Origin: CBDUBH01 sp965365345
GTDB lineage: Bacteria; Bacteroidota; Ignavibacteria; Ignavibacteriales; SURF-24
DNA length: 22,276 nucleotides
Assembly (NCBI GenBank): GCA_965365345.1
Contig: CBDUBH010000057.1
Coordinates: 1 to 22,276 of the forward strand
Reading direction: 5' to 3'
Shown: piece by piece, positions 7,768-14,653 of the stretch
Layout of the letters: each line of letters begins with the position of its first letter
How positions within the stretch are numbered: the first letter of the stretch is position 1
Program-made: the position numbers and the translations under genes
The notes under the pieces: model-generated
Database searches by the model: none
What the model was told of the DNA's origin: nothing
Seen by the model: the letters and a program-made list of their open reading frames with translations, nothing else

Positions 7768-9291
7768 TTAATTTGAAATTGATTGTTTATGAATATTTAC
7801 GAGTTCTCTTTTATTTACTTTTCCCGCATCAGTTTTGGGAATTTCGTCAATGAATTGCACATACTTTGGAATTTTATATTTCGCAAGATTTCCTTTGCAA
7901 AAATTAATTACATCTTCTTTAGTCAATTTATTTTTCTCTTTTAAAGTAACAAATGCTTTCCCAACCTCTCCCCACTTTTCATCATTAACACCAATAACAG
8001 CAACTTCTTTTATCGCATTATTCGTATAAAGAAATTTTTCGATCTCTGCCGGATAAACATTTTCACCGCCGCTAATAAACATATTTTTTTTGCGGTCAAC
8101 AACATAAAAAAATCCTTCTTCATCTTTTCTTACAATATCGCCGGTATGAAAAAATCCATCAGTAATTGATTCTTTAGTTTCCTTTTCTCTTTTCCAATAA
8201 CCCGGAGTTACAACCGGAGAGCGAAGCCAAAGTTCACCTTCTTCGTTTATATCTGTTTCAGTATTATCATCTTTTACAATTTTAGTTTCAAAATAAAAAT
8301 TTGGAAATCCGATTGAGCCGATCTTTCGTATTGCATCATCCTGATGAAGTGAAAAACAATTTGGTCCGACTTCTGTTAAACCAAATCCCTGACGTATCGC
8401 AATTCCCTTTTTATGCCAAAGTTCTATTAATGGGATTGGCATTGGAGCGCCGCCAACAATTGCATACCGCACAGAAGAAAGATCAGCGTTTTCAAATTCG
8501 GGAAGATCGGATATCATTTGCAGCATTGTAGGAACACCGAAAATTATAGTGGATTTTTCCTGTTCCATTAATTTCAGAATTGTTTTTGCATCAAAAGATT
8601 GCAGCAAAGTATGTGATGCACCGTGCAATAAAAATGGAGTAAATAAAACATTCCATCCGCCGGTATGAAAAAACGGAGCAAAACTTTGCGTGTGGTCTCC
8701 GGAATTTAAATCCAAGCGAAGCCCCGTATTTACGGCATTCCAGAACAGCATTTTATTTGTGATGATCGTTCCTTTGGGCAATCCTGTTGTTCCTGCTGTG
8801 TAAAGGATCATCACAATATCATCTTCCGTGAAAATTCTTTGCGGAGTAAAATCAGGATTTTCAATTTCTTCAATTAAATTTTTTGATAAGGCTTCAATTT
8901 CTATTTTCGAATTTATATTTTCTATTGAATTTAATTTCTTCACTTGTTCCGAAAATTCTTTTTCAAAAATGAAAACTGAAGGATCTGAATCTGAGATTAA
9001 TATATCAAGTTCTCGCGGAGTTAATCTGAAATTTAAAGGGACAAGAATTAAACCCGCTTTAATACAGGCTAAAAAAAGCATTACATATTCGGCTCTGTTT
9101 TTTGAGTAAACCGCAATTCTATCTTTTTCTTTTAGATTAAGTTCGCCGGTCAAATAATTCGCAAGTGAATTTGTTCTTTCATTAAATTGCTTGAAATTCC
9201 ATTCTAATTTTCTGTTATACTCACGCAAAAAGAATTTATTTGGAGTGTAAATTGCCCATTTAGCAAGCCAATCAGTTTGAAAATTATGCAT
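7768..9291 (-). CDS. AMP-forming acyl-CoA synthetase (acid:CoA ligase)
   Basis: This member of the ANL adenylate-forming superfamily activates a carboxylic acid to its CoA thioester via an acyl-AMP. It has 507 residues from the preferred start. Visible motifs are the P-loop YTAGTTGLPKG (164-174), GFGLTE (302-307), GFFHTGD with Asp384, the hinge at VDRKKNM with Arg400, and the catalytic Lys491 in PKTDAGKVNKREL. The frame is open to 9306, but the ATG at 9291 has a GAGG site at the right distance and overlaps the symporter stop by 8 bases, which suggests coupling. Chain length specificity cannot be read; the family includes medium-chain, aryl and acetoacetate-type ligases. Beside a symporter and upstream of hydrolases, it most likely activates the acid brought in or released by them. 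Confidence 0.88.
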   Translation of the reverse strand: MHNFQTDWLAKWAIYTPNKFFLREYNRKLEWNFKQFNERTNSLANYLTGELNLKEKDRIAVYSKNRAEYVMLFLACIKAGLILVPLNFRLTPRELDILISDSDPSVFIFEKEFSEQVKKLNSIENINSKIEIEALSKNLIEEIENPDFTPQRIFTEDDIVMILYTAGTTGLPKGTIITNKMLFWNAVNTGLRLDLNSGDHTQSFAPFFHTGGWNVLFTPFLLHGASHTLLQSFDAKTILKLMEQEKSTIIFGVPTMLQMISDLPEFENADLSSVRYAIVGGAPMPIPLIELWHKKGIAIRQGFGLTEVGPNCFSLHQDDAIRKIGSIGFPNFYFETKIVKDDNTETDINEEGELWLRSPVVTPGYWKREKETKESITDGFFHTGDIVRKDEEGFFYVVDRKKNMFISGGENVYPAEIEKFLYTNNAIKEVAVIGVNDEKWGEVGKAFVTLKEKNKLTKEDVINFCKGNLAKYKIPKYVQFIDEIPKTDAGKVNKRELVNIHKQSISN

Positions 9292-10822
9292 TTCTAACCT
9301 CAACATTTTTTTCAGAACTTCTAAAAAAAGCTAATGATATTGCGCCTGCAATCAATGAAATTATGATTGCCATTGATGCGGCAACTCCGGGATTTTCGCC
9401 GGTGGCTTTTGTAAAAGGAACCCCGATTTTTCCGTAATAAAAAATAAAGTGAACCAAAACCGCTGTTACTGAAGAAATTATTGGAACTTGCTTCGGCACA
9501 TTTTTCAAAAACATTCCAACAAGAATTGGAATGAATGCAGCCGAGAAATAAGCATATACTCCATTCTGTGCAAAAATACCAACGCTTAATTTCGGATTTT
9601 TAATTTGATTATACGAAAGCCAAATTGAGATCAGTGCTATAAATACGATAGCTAATTTATTTATCAATAAATATATTTTTGAATTTTTCTCTTCTGAACT
9701 TGAAAAATATTTTCCGAATAACGGTTTTACTATATCTGTTGTAATTGTTGATGAAACCGATTGTATCAATCCTTCCAAAGTTGAAATTCCTGCAGAGATC
9801 AATCCCAATACAACAATCAACCCAACATAAACCGGAAATTCTTTTACAACATACATCGGAATTACACTATCAACATTGACCGGTTTGCCGTTAAAAGTCA
9901 GATCAGGAAAAATTATTCTTGCATAAAGACCAACAAATACAACGGAAAAGAAAATTGCTTGTGCAATAATTCCAACTATCAAATAAGTATTTACATCTTT
10001 ATCTTTTTTAAGTAAAAGAGATTTTGTGATTAAGTGCGGCTGACAAATTATTGCAATCCCGATTACAATTTGAGTAAAAATAATTTCAAAATAATCTCTG
10101 AAAAGAAAACTTGAATCATTTGTTGGTTGAACTAATTTCGGATCAATTCCGGAAAGTTTTTCTATAAATCCATTGACTCCATTGCTGAAATTTTCGTAGC
10201 CGGAGCCCAATAAAATAAAGGCAACAACAAGCATTATAATTGCCTGAACCGAGTTTGTGTAAACCATTGAATTTGCGCCGCCGAACATCATATATCCAAA
10301 AATAAAAATTACAATTCCTATCAACACATATATTTCATTAACTTGAATTGCATTGGCAATGACTTTTGTTAATCCGACCGATATCAATACTATGAATGTA
10401 ATAAGCAAAAGAGAGAGGAAAGCAAAGAACAAAGAATAACCTTTACTGTTATAACGAGATCCCATCCATTGAGCCATTGTTGCGGCTTTAACGGTTGAGC
10501 CATGCGTTCTGAAACTTTTTGTCAGAAAAAAAAGCGAAACCATTGATGCTACCGGCAAAACAATTCCGTATGAAAGCACAGCGCTCAAACCATAGTAAGC
10601 AATAAATCCAGGATTGATAATAAATGTCGCCGCGCTTGTCATTGAAGCCGCAAGCGCCAATCCAACGGCAACGGGTGAAAATTGAATATTGCCGAGCGCA
10701 TAATCGTTCATGTTTTTTATTTTAAGCGCTCCGCGTATCACAAAAAATAATATGATTGCCGCATAAACAAATAACAAAATCCATGTTGCAATAATCATTT
10801 CTGTTGAAGATAAATTATTCAA
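9284..10822 (-). CDS. Sodium:solute symporter family transporter
   Basis: This is a polytopic inner-membrane protein of 512 residues with about 13 predicted TM helices, the size and pattern of the SSS family (LeuT fold). GGANSMVYTNSVQ (181-193) is close to the SSS signature, and SAGISTLEG (343-351) matches the conserved segment bearing Ser/Thr ligands of a Na+ site. Members carry proline, pantothenate, acetate, sugars and other organic solutes. The partner genes (acyl-CoA ligase, thiolase, dehydrogenase) favour an organic acid. The start is TTG, chosen because AGGGA lies seven bases upstream, while the next ATG (residue 9) has no ribosome-binding site. It follows the KASIII-like gene by 14 bases. 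Confidence 0.87.
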   Translation of the reverse strand: MNNLSSTEMIIATWILLFVYAAIILFFVIRGALKIKNMNDYALGNIQFSPVAVGLALAASMTSAATFIINPGFIAYYGLSAVLSYGIVLPVASMVSLFFLTKSFRTHGSTVKAATMAQWMGSRYNSKGYSLFFAFLSLLLITFIVLISVGLTKVIANAIQVNEIYVLIGIVIFIFGYMMFGGANSMVYTNSVQAIIMLVVAFILLGSGYENFSNGVNGFIEKLSGIDPKLVQPTNDSSFLFRDYFEIIFTQIVIGIAIICQPHLITKSLLLKKDKDVNTYLIVGIIAQAIFFSVVFVGLYARIIFPDLTFNGKPVNVDSVIPMYVVKEFPVYVGLIVVLGLISAGISTLEGLIQSVSSTITTDIVKPLFGKYFSSSEEKNSKIYLLINKLAIVFIALISIWLSYNQIKNPKLSVGIFAQNGVYAYFSAAFIPILVGMFLKNVPKQVPIISSVTAVLVHFIFYYGKIGVPFTKATGENPGVAASMAIIISLIAGAISLAFFRSSEKNVEVRNA

Positions 10823-10836
10823 TTTAATCCCTGCTG

Positions 10837-11826
10837 TTAAAGTTTAAAAATTGATAAAGCAAAAGCTAATCCGCCGCCTGAACCCATAAAACAAACAACA
10901 TCACCTTCTTTAACTTTGCCTTTTTCTTTTGCATCGGCAAAAGCCATAGGGATGCAAGCAGATCCTGTATATCCGTATTTTTGCATTATTGTATGTGTTT
11001 TGCTTTTATCAACATTAAGTTTTTCCATTGTTTCCCAGATACTGTTGATATTTATCTGCGTGAAAAAATATTGATCAACATCTTGTGGTGTAATATTTAT
11101 TTTTTTGCAAGCTTCATTAATCATTTCAGACCAAACTTGCGGATTTAATTCTTTCGGAAATTTTTTAACGAATTTTAAAAGATGATCATTATTTTTTACG
11201 ACTTCTTCAGTTACGGGAGTTTTAGTTCCTCCTGCGTAAATTCCCATCCAACTATTATATTCGCCTTGTGTTTTTAACTTACTTGTTAAAAATCCTCTAA
11301 TAGAATTTTCTTCTGATTTAAGAATTACAGCACCGGCTCCATCGGCAAAAAGCGTAACTGTTTTTTTATCATTTAGATTTAAGTATTTGCTCATATTATA
11401 AGCACCTATTACCAGTACATTATTGTAATTATCATCAGTTCGAATATATTTTGCGCCCATATCCAAAGCAGTTACAAATCCGGCGCAAGCAGTATTAATA
11501 TCAAAACTTCCGGCATTAACAGCTTTTAATCTATCTTGAACCACAGAAGCAGTAGAAGGTGAAATGAATTCAGGTGTATCGGTTGAAATTATTATTAGAT
11601 CAAGTTCTTCAACTTTTACTCCGGAATCTTCTAACGCTTTTTTAGCTGCCTCAAAAGAAAGATCCGCTGTTGATTCATTTTCATCAGTCCATCTTCTTTC
11701 TTCAATTGTTAAATTTTCTCTTAACCAGGTATCAACATCTTCACCTAAAATCTCATTGAAATATTGATTTGGCACAACTTTTTTAGGGACATAAAATCCT
11801 GCTCCTGCTATTATTGCGTTTCTCAT
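10837..11826 (-). CDS. KASIII (FabH)-like thiolase-fold protein with altered catalytic triad
   Basis: This is a 329-residue thiolase-superfamily protein aligned end to end with ketoacyl-ACP synthase III. The nucleophile Cys114 is in TACAGF, and ADGAGAVIL (161-169) and the C-terminal GSGGG are conserved. In FabH the triad is completed by His (PHQAN) and Asn (HGNTSAA). Here the matching segments read FFTQIN and YGYTGSA, so His is replaced by Thr256 and Asn by Tyr286. Loss of both decarboxylation residues argues against normal malonyl-ACP condensation, while the retained Cys permits acyl transfer, non-decarboxylative condensation/cleavage or thioester hydrolysis. The start has an AGGAA site. It is bracketed by an SDR reductase (12-base gap) and a symporter. 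Automatic naming as fabH would be misleading; the reaction is unknown. Confidence 0.85.
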   Translation of the reverse strand: MRNAIIAGAGFYVPKKVVPNQYFNEILGEDVDTWLRENLTIEERRWTDENESTADLSFEAAKKALEDSGVKVEELDLIIISTDTPEFISPSTASVVQDRLKAVNAGSFDINTACAGFVTALDMGAKYIRTDDNYNNVLVIGAYNMSKYLNLNDKKTVTLFADGAGAVILKSEENSIRGFLTSKLKTQGEYNSWMGIYAGGTKTPVTEEVVKNNDHLLKFVKKFPKELNPQVWSEMINEACKKINITPQDVDQYFFTQININSIWETMEKLNVDKSKTHTIMQKYGYTGSACIPMAFADAKEKGKVKEGDVVCFMGSGGGLAFALSIFKL

Positions 11827-11838
11827 TATAAATTCCTT

Positions 11839-12582
11839 TTACATTATTAATCCGCCGTCAACACTTAAAACGGCACCATTTATAAAGGATGATTCTTCAC
11901 TTGCTAAAAATAAATATGCATTTGCAATATCTTCGGGTTTGCCTAATCTTCCAAGCGGAGTTTTCTCGATTAAATTATCAATTACCTTTTGCGGAACGGT
12001 TTCAATCATTTCAGTAGCAATAAATCCCGGCGCAACTGCGTTTACATTAATTCCTTTTCTTCCTAATTCCCTTGCCCATACTTTGGTCATTCCGATTATG
12101 CCTGATTTTGTTGCCACATAATTTGACTGCCCGAAATTTCCGTACAAACCAACGACAGAAGATGTATTTACAATTTTACCGTATTTTTTCTCAACCATAA
12201 ATTGTGCAACGGCTTTTGTGCAATTGAAAACTCCGGTTAAATTTACATCAATTACCTGTTTCCATTGTTCGGGAGTCATTTTCATTAAAGTTGCATCGCG
12301 TGTAATACCGGCATTATTTACTAAAATATCAATGCTGCCAAATTTTTCATAAACTTCTTTTGCAGCATTTTCAACTGATTCATAACTTGTAACATCAACT
12401 TTTTGAAAAATTGTTTCACCTGATCTGCTTTTTACTTCTTCAATCAATTCATTGGCTTTGGTTTCATTAACATCCCAAATAACTAATTTTGCGCCTTCTT
12501 CAACAAATTTTAATGCTGCGGTTTTCCCGATTCCCTGAGCACCTCCGGTAATAATTGCAACTTTATTTTGTAAACGATTCAT
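11839..12582 (-). CDS. Short-chain dehydrogenase/reductase, FabG/PhaB-like
   Basis: This classical SDR of 247 residues probably interconverts a 3-oxoacyl and a 3-hydroxyacyl compound using NAD(P)H. The nucleotide-binding motif TGGAQGIG is at 12-19, NNAG at 89-92, and the catalytic residues are Ser142, Tyr155 and Lys159 (YVATK). The C-terminal VDGG motif is present. Overall it resembles FabG and acetoacetyl-CoA reductase; specificity for ACP, CoA or a free acid such as 3-hydroxybutyrate cannot be decided. Asp38 at the end of the second beta strand (VIWDVN) could favour NAD(H), which fits a degradative role. It is the first gene after the second operator, with AAGGA before the ATG, and probably heads the eight-gene transcript. 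Confidence 0.87.
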   Translation of the reverse strand: MNRLQNKVAIITGGAQGIGKTAALKFVEEGAKLVIWDVNETKANELIEEVKSRSGETIFQKVDVTSYESVENAAKEVYEKFGSIDILVNNAGITRDATLMKMTPEQWKQVIDVNLTGVFNCTKAVAQFMVEKKYGKIVNTSSVVGLYGNFGQSNYVATKSGIIGMTKVWARELGRKGINVNAVAPGFIATEMIETVPQKVIDNLIEKTPLGRLGKPEDIANAYLFLASEESSFINGAVLSVDGGLIM

Positions 12583-12602
12583 TTTGAAATCCTTATATTT
12601 TT

Positions 12603-12624
12603 ATCGTTTGAAATTTTTCAAATG
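12603..12624 (-). promoter_or_regulatory. Palindromic operator upstream of the SDR-led operon
   Basis: The plus strand carries ATCGTTTGAAATTTTTCAAA (12603-12622): two 7-base arms TTTGAAA/TTTCAAA separated by TT. The identical 20 bases recur upstream of the thiolase gene. It lies 24 bases before the SDR start codon. The GbsR/MarR protein encoded next door is the obvious candidate to bind it. Confidence 0.75.
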
Positions 12625-12642
12625 AATGTGACATAAAATTGA

Positions 12643-12671
12643 TTCATAAATTTTAATATCTTTTAATTCAA
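12643..12671 (-). promoter_or_regulatory. Weak candidate promoter for the SDR-led operon
   Basis: On the minus strand TTGAAT (12671-12666), a 17-base spacer and TATGAA (12648-12643) give a 4/6 plus 4/6 match to sigma-70 boxes. The predicted start near 12636 would put the operator in the early transcribed region. The region is AT-rich, so chance matches are likely. There is no terminator after the regulator gene, so read-through from the thiolase promoter is also possible. Confidence 0.3.
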
Positions 12672-12690
12672 TTTCATTTCAGAAATAATT

Positions 12691-13170
12691 TTATTTATAT
12701 TTTGATTTTTGTTTTTCCCAATCATCTATAAAATTCTGAAAATGTTTTTCCATCAATCTGTAAAAATCCTGCATTTCATTTAACCTTTTTGAAAAAGTTA
12801 AATTGTTATCAGAATCTTTTGAAAAATCAATTAAATTTTCAGCAATCTTTTTATTTTTTCGAATTAAATCAAGATTATTCTTGAAAGCATTTTCAAAAAC
12901 ATCAGGTTCAATTTCATAAAAATCTTTTCTGTTATTTTCCGGCTGCCAGACTTTTCTAATTAAGTGCCGGTCTTTTAATCTTCTTACAATTTGAGAAACC
13001 GGACCTTTACTTCTTCCCAATTTACCGGCAATATCATCCAATGAAAGCGGCTCCGGTGAATAAATTAAAAGTGCAATTATATGTCCCATCAATTTATTCA
13101 ATCCGAAAGATCTGTAAGCATCGCCAAATCTTTGAATTACTTCATTTTGGATTCTATCAGCTTTTTTCAT
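12691..13170 (-). CDS. GbsR/MarR-type transcriptional regulator
   Basis: This is a 159-residue winged-helix DNA-binding protein. A helix-turn-helix at about 40-72 (SLDDIAGKLGRSKGPVSQIVRRLKD as its core, ending at Asp67) is followed by a wing and a C-terminal helical stretch that would form the dimer. The N-terminal layout, in which a helix precedes LMGHIIALLIYSPEPLS, is that of the GbsR branch of the MarR superfamily. It starts one base after the thiolase stop, so it is cotranscribed and probably translationally coupled with thiolase. A dimer would recognise a palindrome, and two copies of one palindrome flank this gene, upstream of thiolase and of the SDR. That predicts autorepression plus control of the downstream operon, released by a pathway ligand. 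Confidence 0.85.
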   Translation of the reverse strand: MKKADRIQNEVIQRFGDAYRSFGLNKLMGHIIALLIYSPEPLSLDDIAGKLGRSKGPVSQIVRRLKDRHLIRKVWQPENNRKDFYEIEPDVFENAFKNNLDLIRKNKKIAENLIDFSKDSDNNLTFSKRLNEMQDFYRLMEKHFQNFIDDWEKQKSKYK

Positions 13171-13171
13171 T

Positions 13172-14353
13172 TTATTTTTGATAATTTTTGATAATTACTG
13201 CCGAGGCTTCACCGCCGCCAATACAAAGTGAAGCCAAACCGTAAAGCGAATTTCTTCTTTTCATTTCGTGAATCAGAGTTACTAAAATTCTTGCTCCGCT
13301 AGCGCCGATAGGATGTCCTAAGGCAATCGCACCGCCGTTAACGTTAACTTTTTTCGTATCCAATTCCAATAATTTATTTAGTGCTAATGATACAACCGCA
13401 AAAGCTTCATTAATTTCGAAAAGATCAATATCATTTACTTTCATTTTTGCTTTAGCCAAAACTTTTTGAATTGCATCTGCCGGAGCGGTCGTAAATTCGA
13501 TCGGAGCTTTTGCTGCTGAACTTTGAGCCATAAATTCAACAAGCGGAGTTAAGCCAAGTTCCAAAGCTTTCTTTTCTGACATTATTAAAAGTGCCGCTGC
13601 ACCATCATTTATACTTGAAGCATTAGCTGCAGTAACAATACCTTCTTTTTCAAAAGCAGGTCTTAATGAAGAAACTTTATCAAAATTTACTCTGTTAGGT
13701 TCTTCATCTTCTTTTACCGATACTTCACCTTTTTTTGATTTAATAATAACTTCAGTAATTTCATTATTAAATATTCCATCCTGCTGTGATTTTATTGCTT
13801 TTTTATAACTTTCAACAGCAAATTTATCTAATTCTTCTCGTGTAAATTGAAAATCTTTAGCACAACTTTCAGCACAACTTCCCATGTGAATATTAGTGTA
13901 AACATCCCACAAACCATCTGTAATTATTGAGTCCATAATTTCTGAATGACCTAAACGAATTCCGTCACGTACTTTTGGAAGAATATAAGGTGCTTGTGAC
14001 ATATTTTCCATTCCGCCTGCAATAATAATTTCAGCATCACCTGATTTTATTGCCTGATCTGCTAACATAACGGACTTTAATCCGCTTCCGCACATTTTAT
14101 TAATTGTCAAACATTCAGTCTTTTCGGGAAGTCCGGCATAAATTGCTGCTTGGCGAGCCGGAGCTTGTCCCTGTCCGGCTGAAAGGACATTCCCCATAAT
14201 AACTTCATCAATAATATTTTTATCAATTTTAGTTTCATCTAAAACAGCTTTGATTGCAGCACTTCCTAACAGCGATGCTTTTACAGTCGATAAATTGCCC
14301 ATAAAGGATCCGATTGCAGTTCTTTTTGCCGAAACTATTACTGTCTTTTCCAT
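13172..14353 (-). CDS. Acetyl-CoA C-acetyltransferase (thiolase)
   Basis: This thiolase II-type enzyme cleaves acetoacetyl-CoA or a longer 3-ketoacyl-CoA with CoA, or runs in reverse. It has 393 residues, as in AtoB/PhaA. The acyl-accepting Cys88 is in KMCGSG, His347 in LGHPIG, and the second active-site Cys377 in CIGGGEA; NEAFA is at 315-319. The frame extends 17 residues upstream to a TTG at 14404, but that start lies inside the operator and promoter start-site region, so the ATG at 14353 (GAGATG just upstream) is preferred. It is the first gene of the regulated cluster and is directly followed by the GbsR/MarR gene. In a degradative pathway it would deliver acetyl-CoA. Confidence 0.92.
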   Translation of the reverse strand: MEKTVIVSAKRTAIGSFMGNLSTVKASLLGSAAIKAVLDETKIDKNIIDEVIMGNVLSAGQGQAPARQAAIYAGLPEKTECLTINKMCGSGLKSVMLADQAIKSGDAEIIIAGGMENMSQAPYILPKVRDGIRLGHSEIMDSIITDGLWDVYTNIHMGSCAESCAKDFQFTREELDKFAVESYKKAIKSQQDGIFNNEITEVIIKSKKGEVSVKEDEEPNRVNFDKVSSLRPAFEKEGIVTAANASSINDGAAALLIMSEKKALELGLTPLVEFMAQSSAAKAPIEFTTAPADAIQKVLAKAKMKVNDIDLFEINEAFAVVSLALNKLLELDTKKVNVNGGAIALGHPIGASGARILVTLIHEMKRRNSLYGLASLCIGGGEASAVIIKNYQK

Positions 14354-14385
14354 AAACATCTCAAATTTTAATTTTTTATTTTTGC

Positions 14386-14406
14386 ATCGTTTGAAATTTT
14401 TCAAAC
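14386..14406 (-). promoter_or_regulatory. Palindromic operator upstream of thiolase
   Basis: The plus strand holds GTTTGAAATTTTTCAAAC (14389-14406), an 18-base palindrome with a 2-base centre. Bases 14386-14405 are identical to 12603-12622 upstream of the SDR gene. It begins where transcription should start from the adjacent TTGACA promoter, so a bound dimer would block initiation. It lies 36 bases before the thiolase ATG. Confidence 0.8.
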
Positions 14407-14412
14407 AATAAG

Positions 14413-14441
14413 AATTTAAGAGATTATTATCTCTTTGTCAA
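14413..14441 (-). promoter_or_regulatory. Promoter of thiolase-regulator operon (TTGACA-17-TAAATT)
   Basis: On the minus strand a perfect TTGACA (14441-14436) is followed by exactly 17 bases and TAAATT (14418-14413). The start is expected near 14406. The spacer holds a second inverted repeat, AGAGAT/ATCTCT (14419-14424 and 14429-14434), which may be another protein-binding site. The remaining upstream DNA to 14590 is AT-rich with no coding signal. Confidence 0.65.
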
Positions 14442-14591
14442 GTGAAATAAAATTTTTCTTTTTTGAGTTTTCTTAAGATTCAAATTTGATCATATAAAAA
14501 TCAAAACTTGAGTTTGTTTAGTATAATAAACCTTCTTTGAGCTTAATGAAAAAAAATCTTTACTACATTCAATATTTTTTTTTTAATTATT

Positions 14592-14621
14592 TTAAAACAA
14601 AAATACCCTGCAAATACAGGG
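14592..14621 (-). terminator. Terminator of the aminopeptidase gene
   Basis: On the minus strand CCCTG (14621-14617), a 6-base loop and CAGGG (14610-14606) are followed by TATTTTTGTTTT. The hairpin begins about 33 bases after the aminopeptidase stop. The plus strand also has a T-rich stretch beyond the stem. Confidence 0.7.
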
Positions 14622-14653
14622 CAATTATAATTTTTTTATAAATACTTAAGAAA

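Noticed and set aside
14354..14404. 17-residue N-terminal extension of thiolase beginning with TTG
   Set aside because: The TTG lies in the operator near the predicted transcription start, and the extension does not match thiolase N-termini, which begin at the METhionine of MEKTVIVSAKRTAIG.
14476..14531. Further short palindromes upstream of thiolase (TCAAATTTGA at 14480-14489; GTTTA/TAAAC at 14516-14531) and a TATAAT-like box on the plus strand
   Set aside because: They are short, differ from the operator in sequence, have no plus-strand gene to serve and are expected by chance in such AT-rich DNA.
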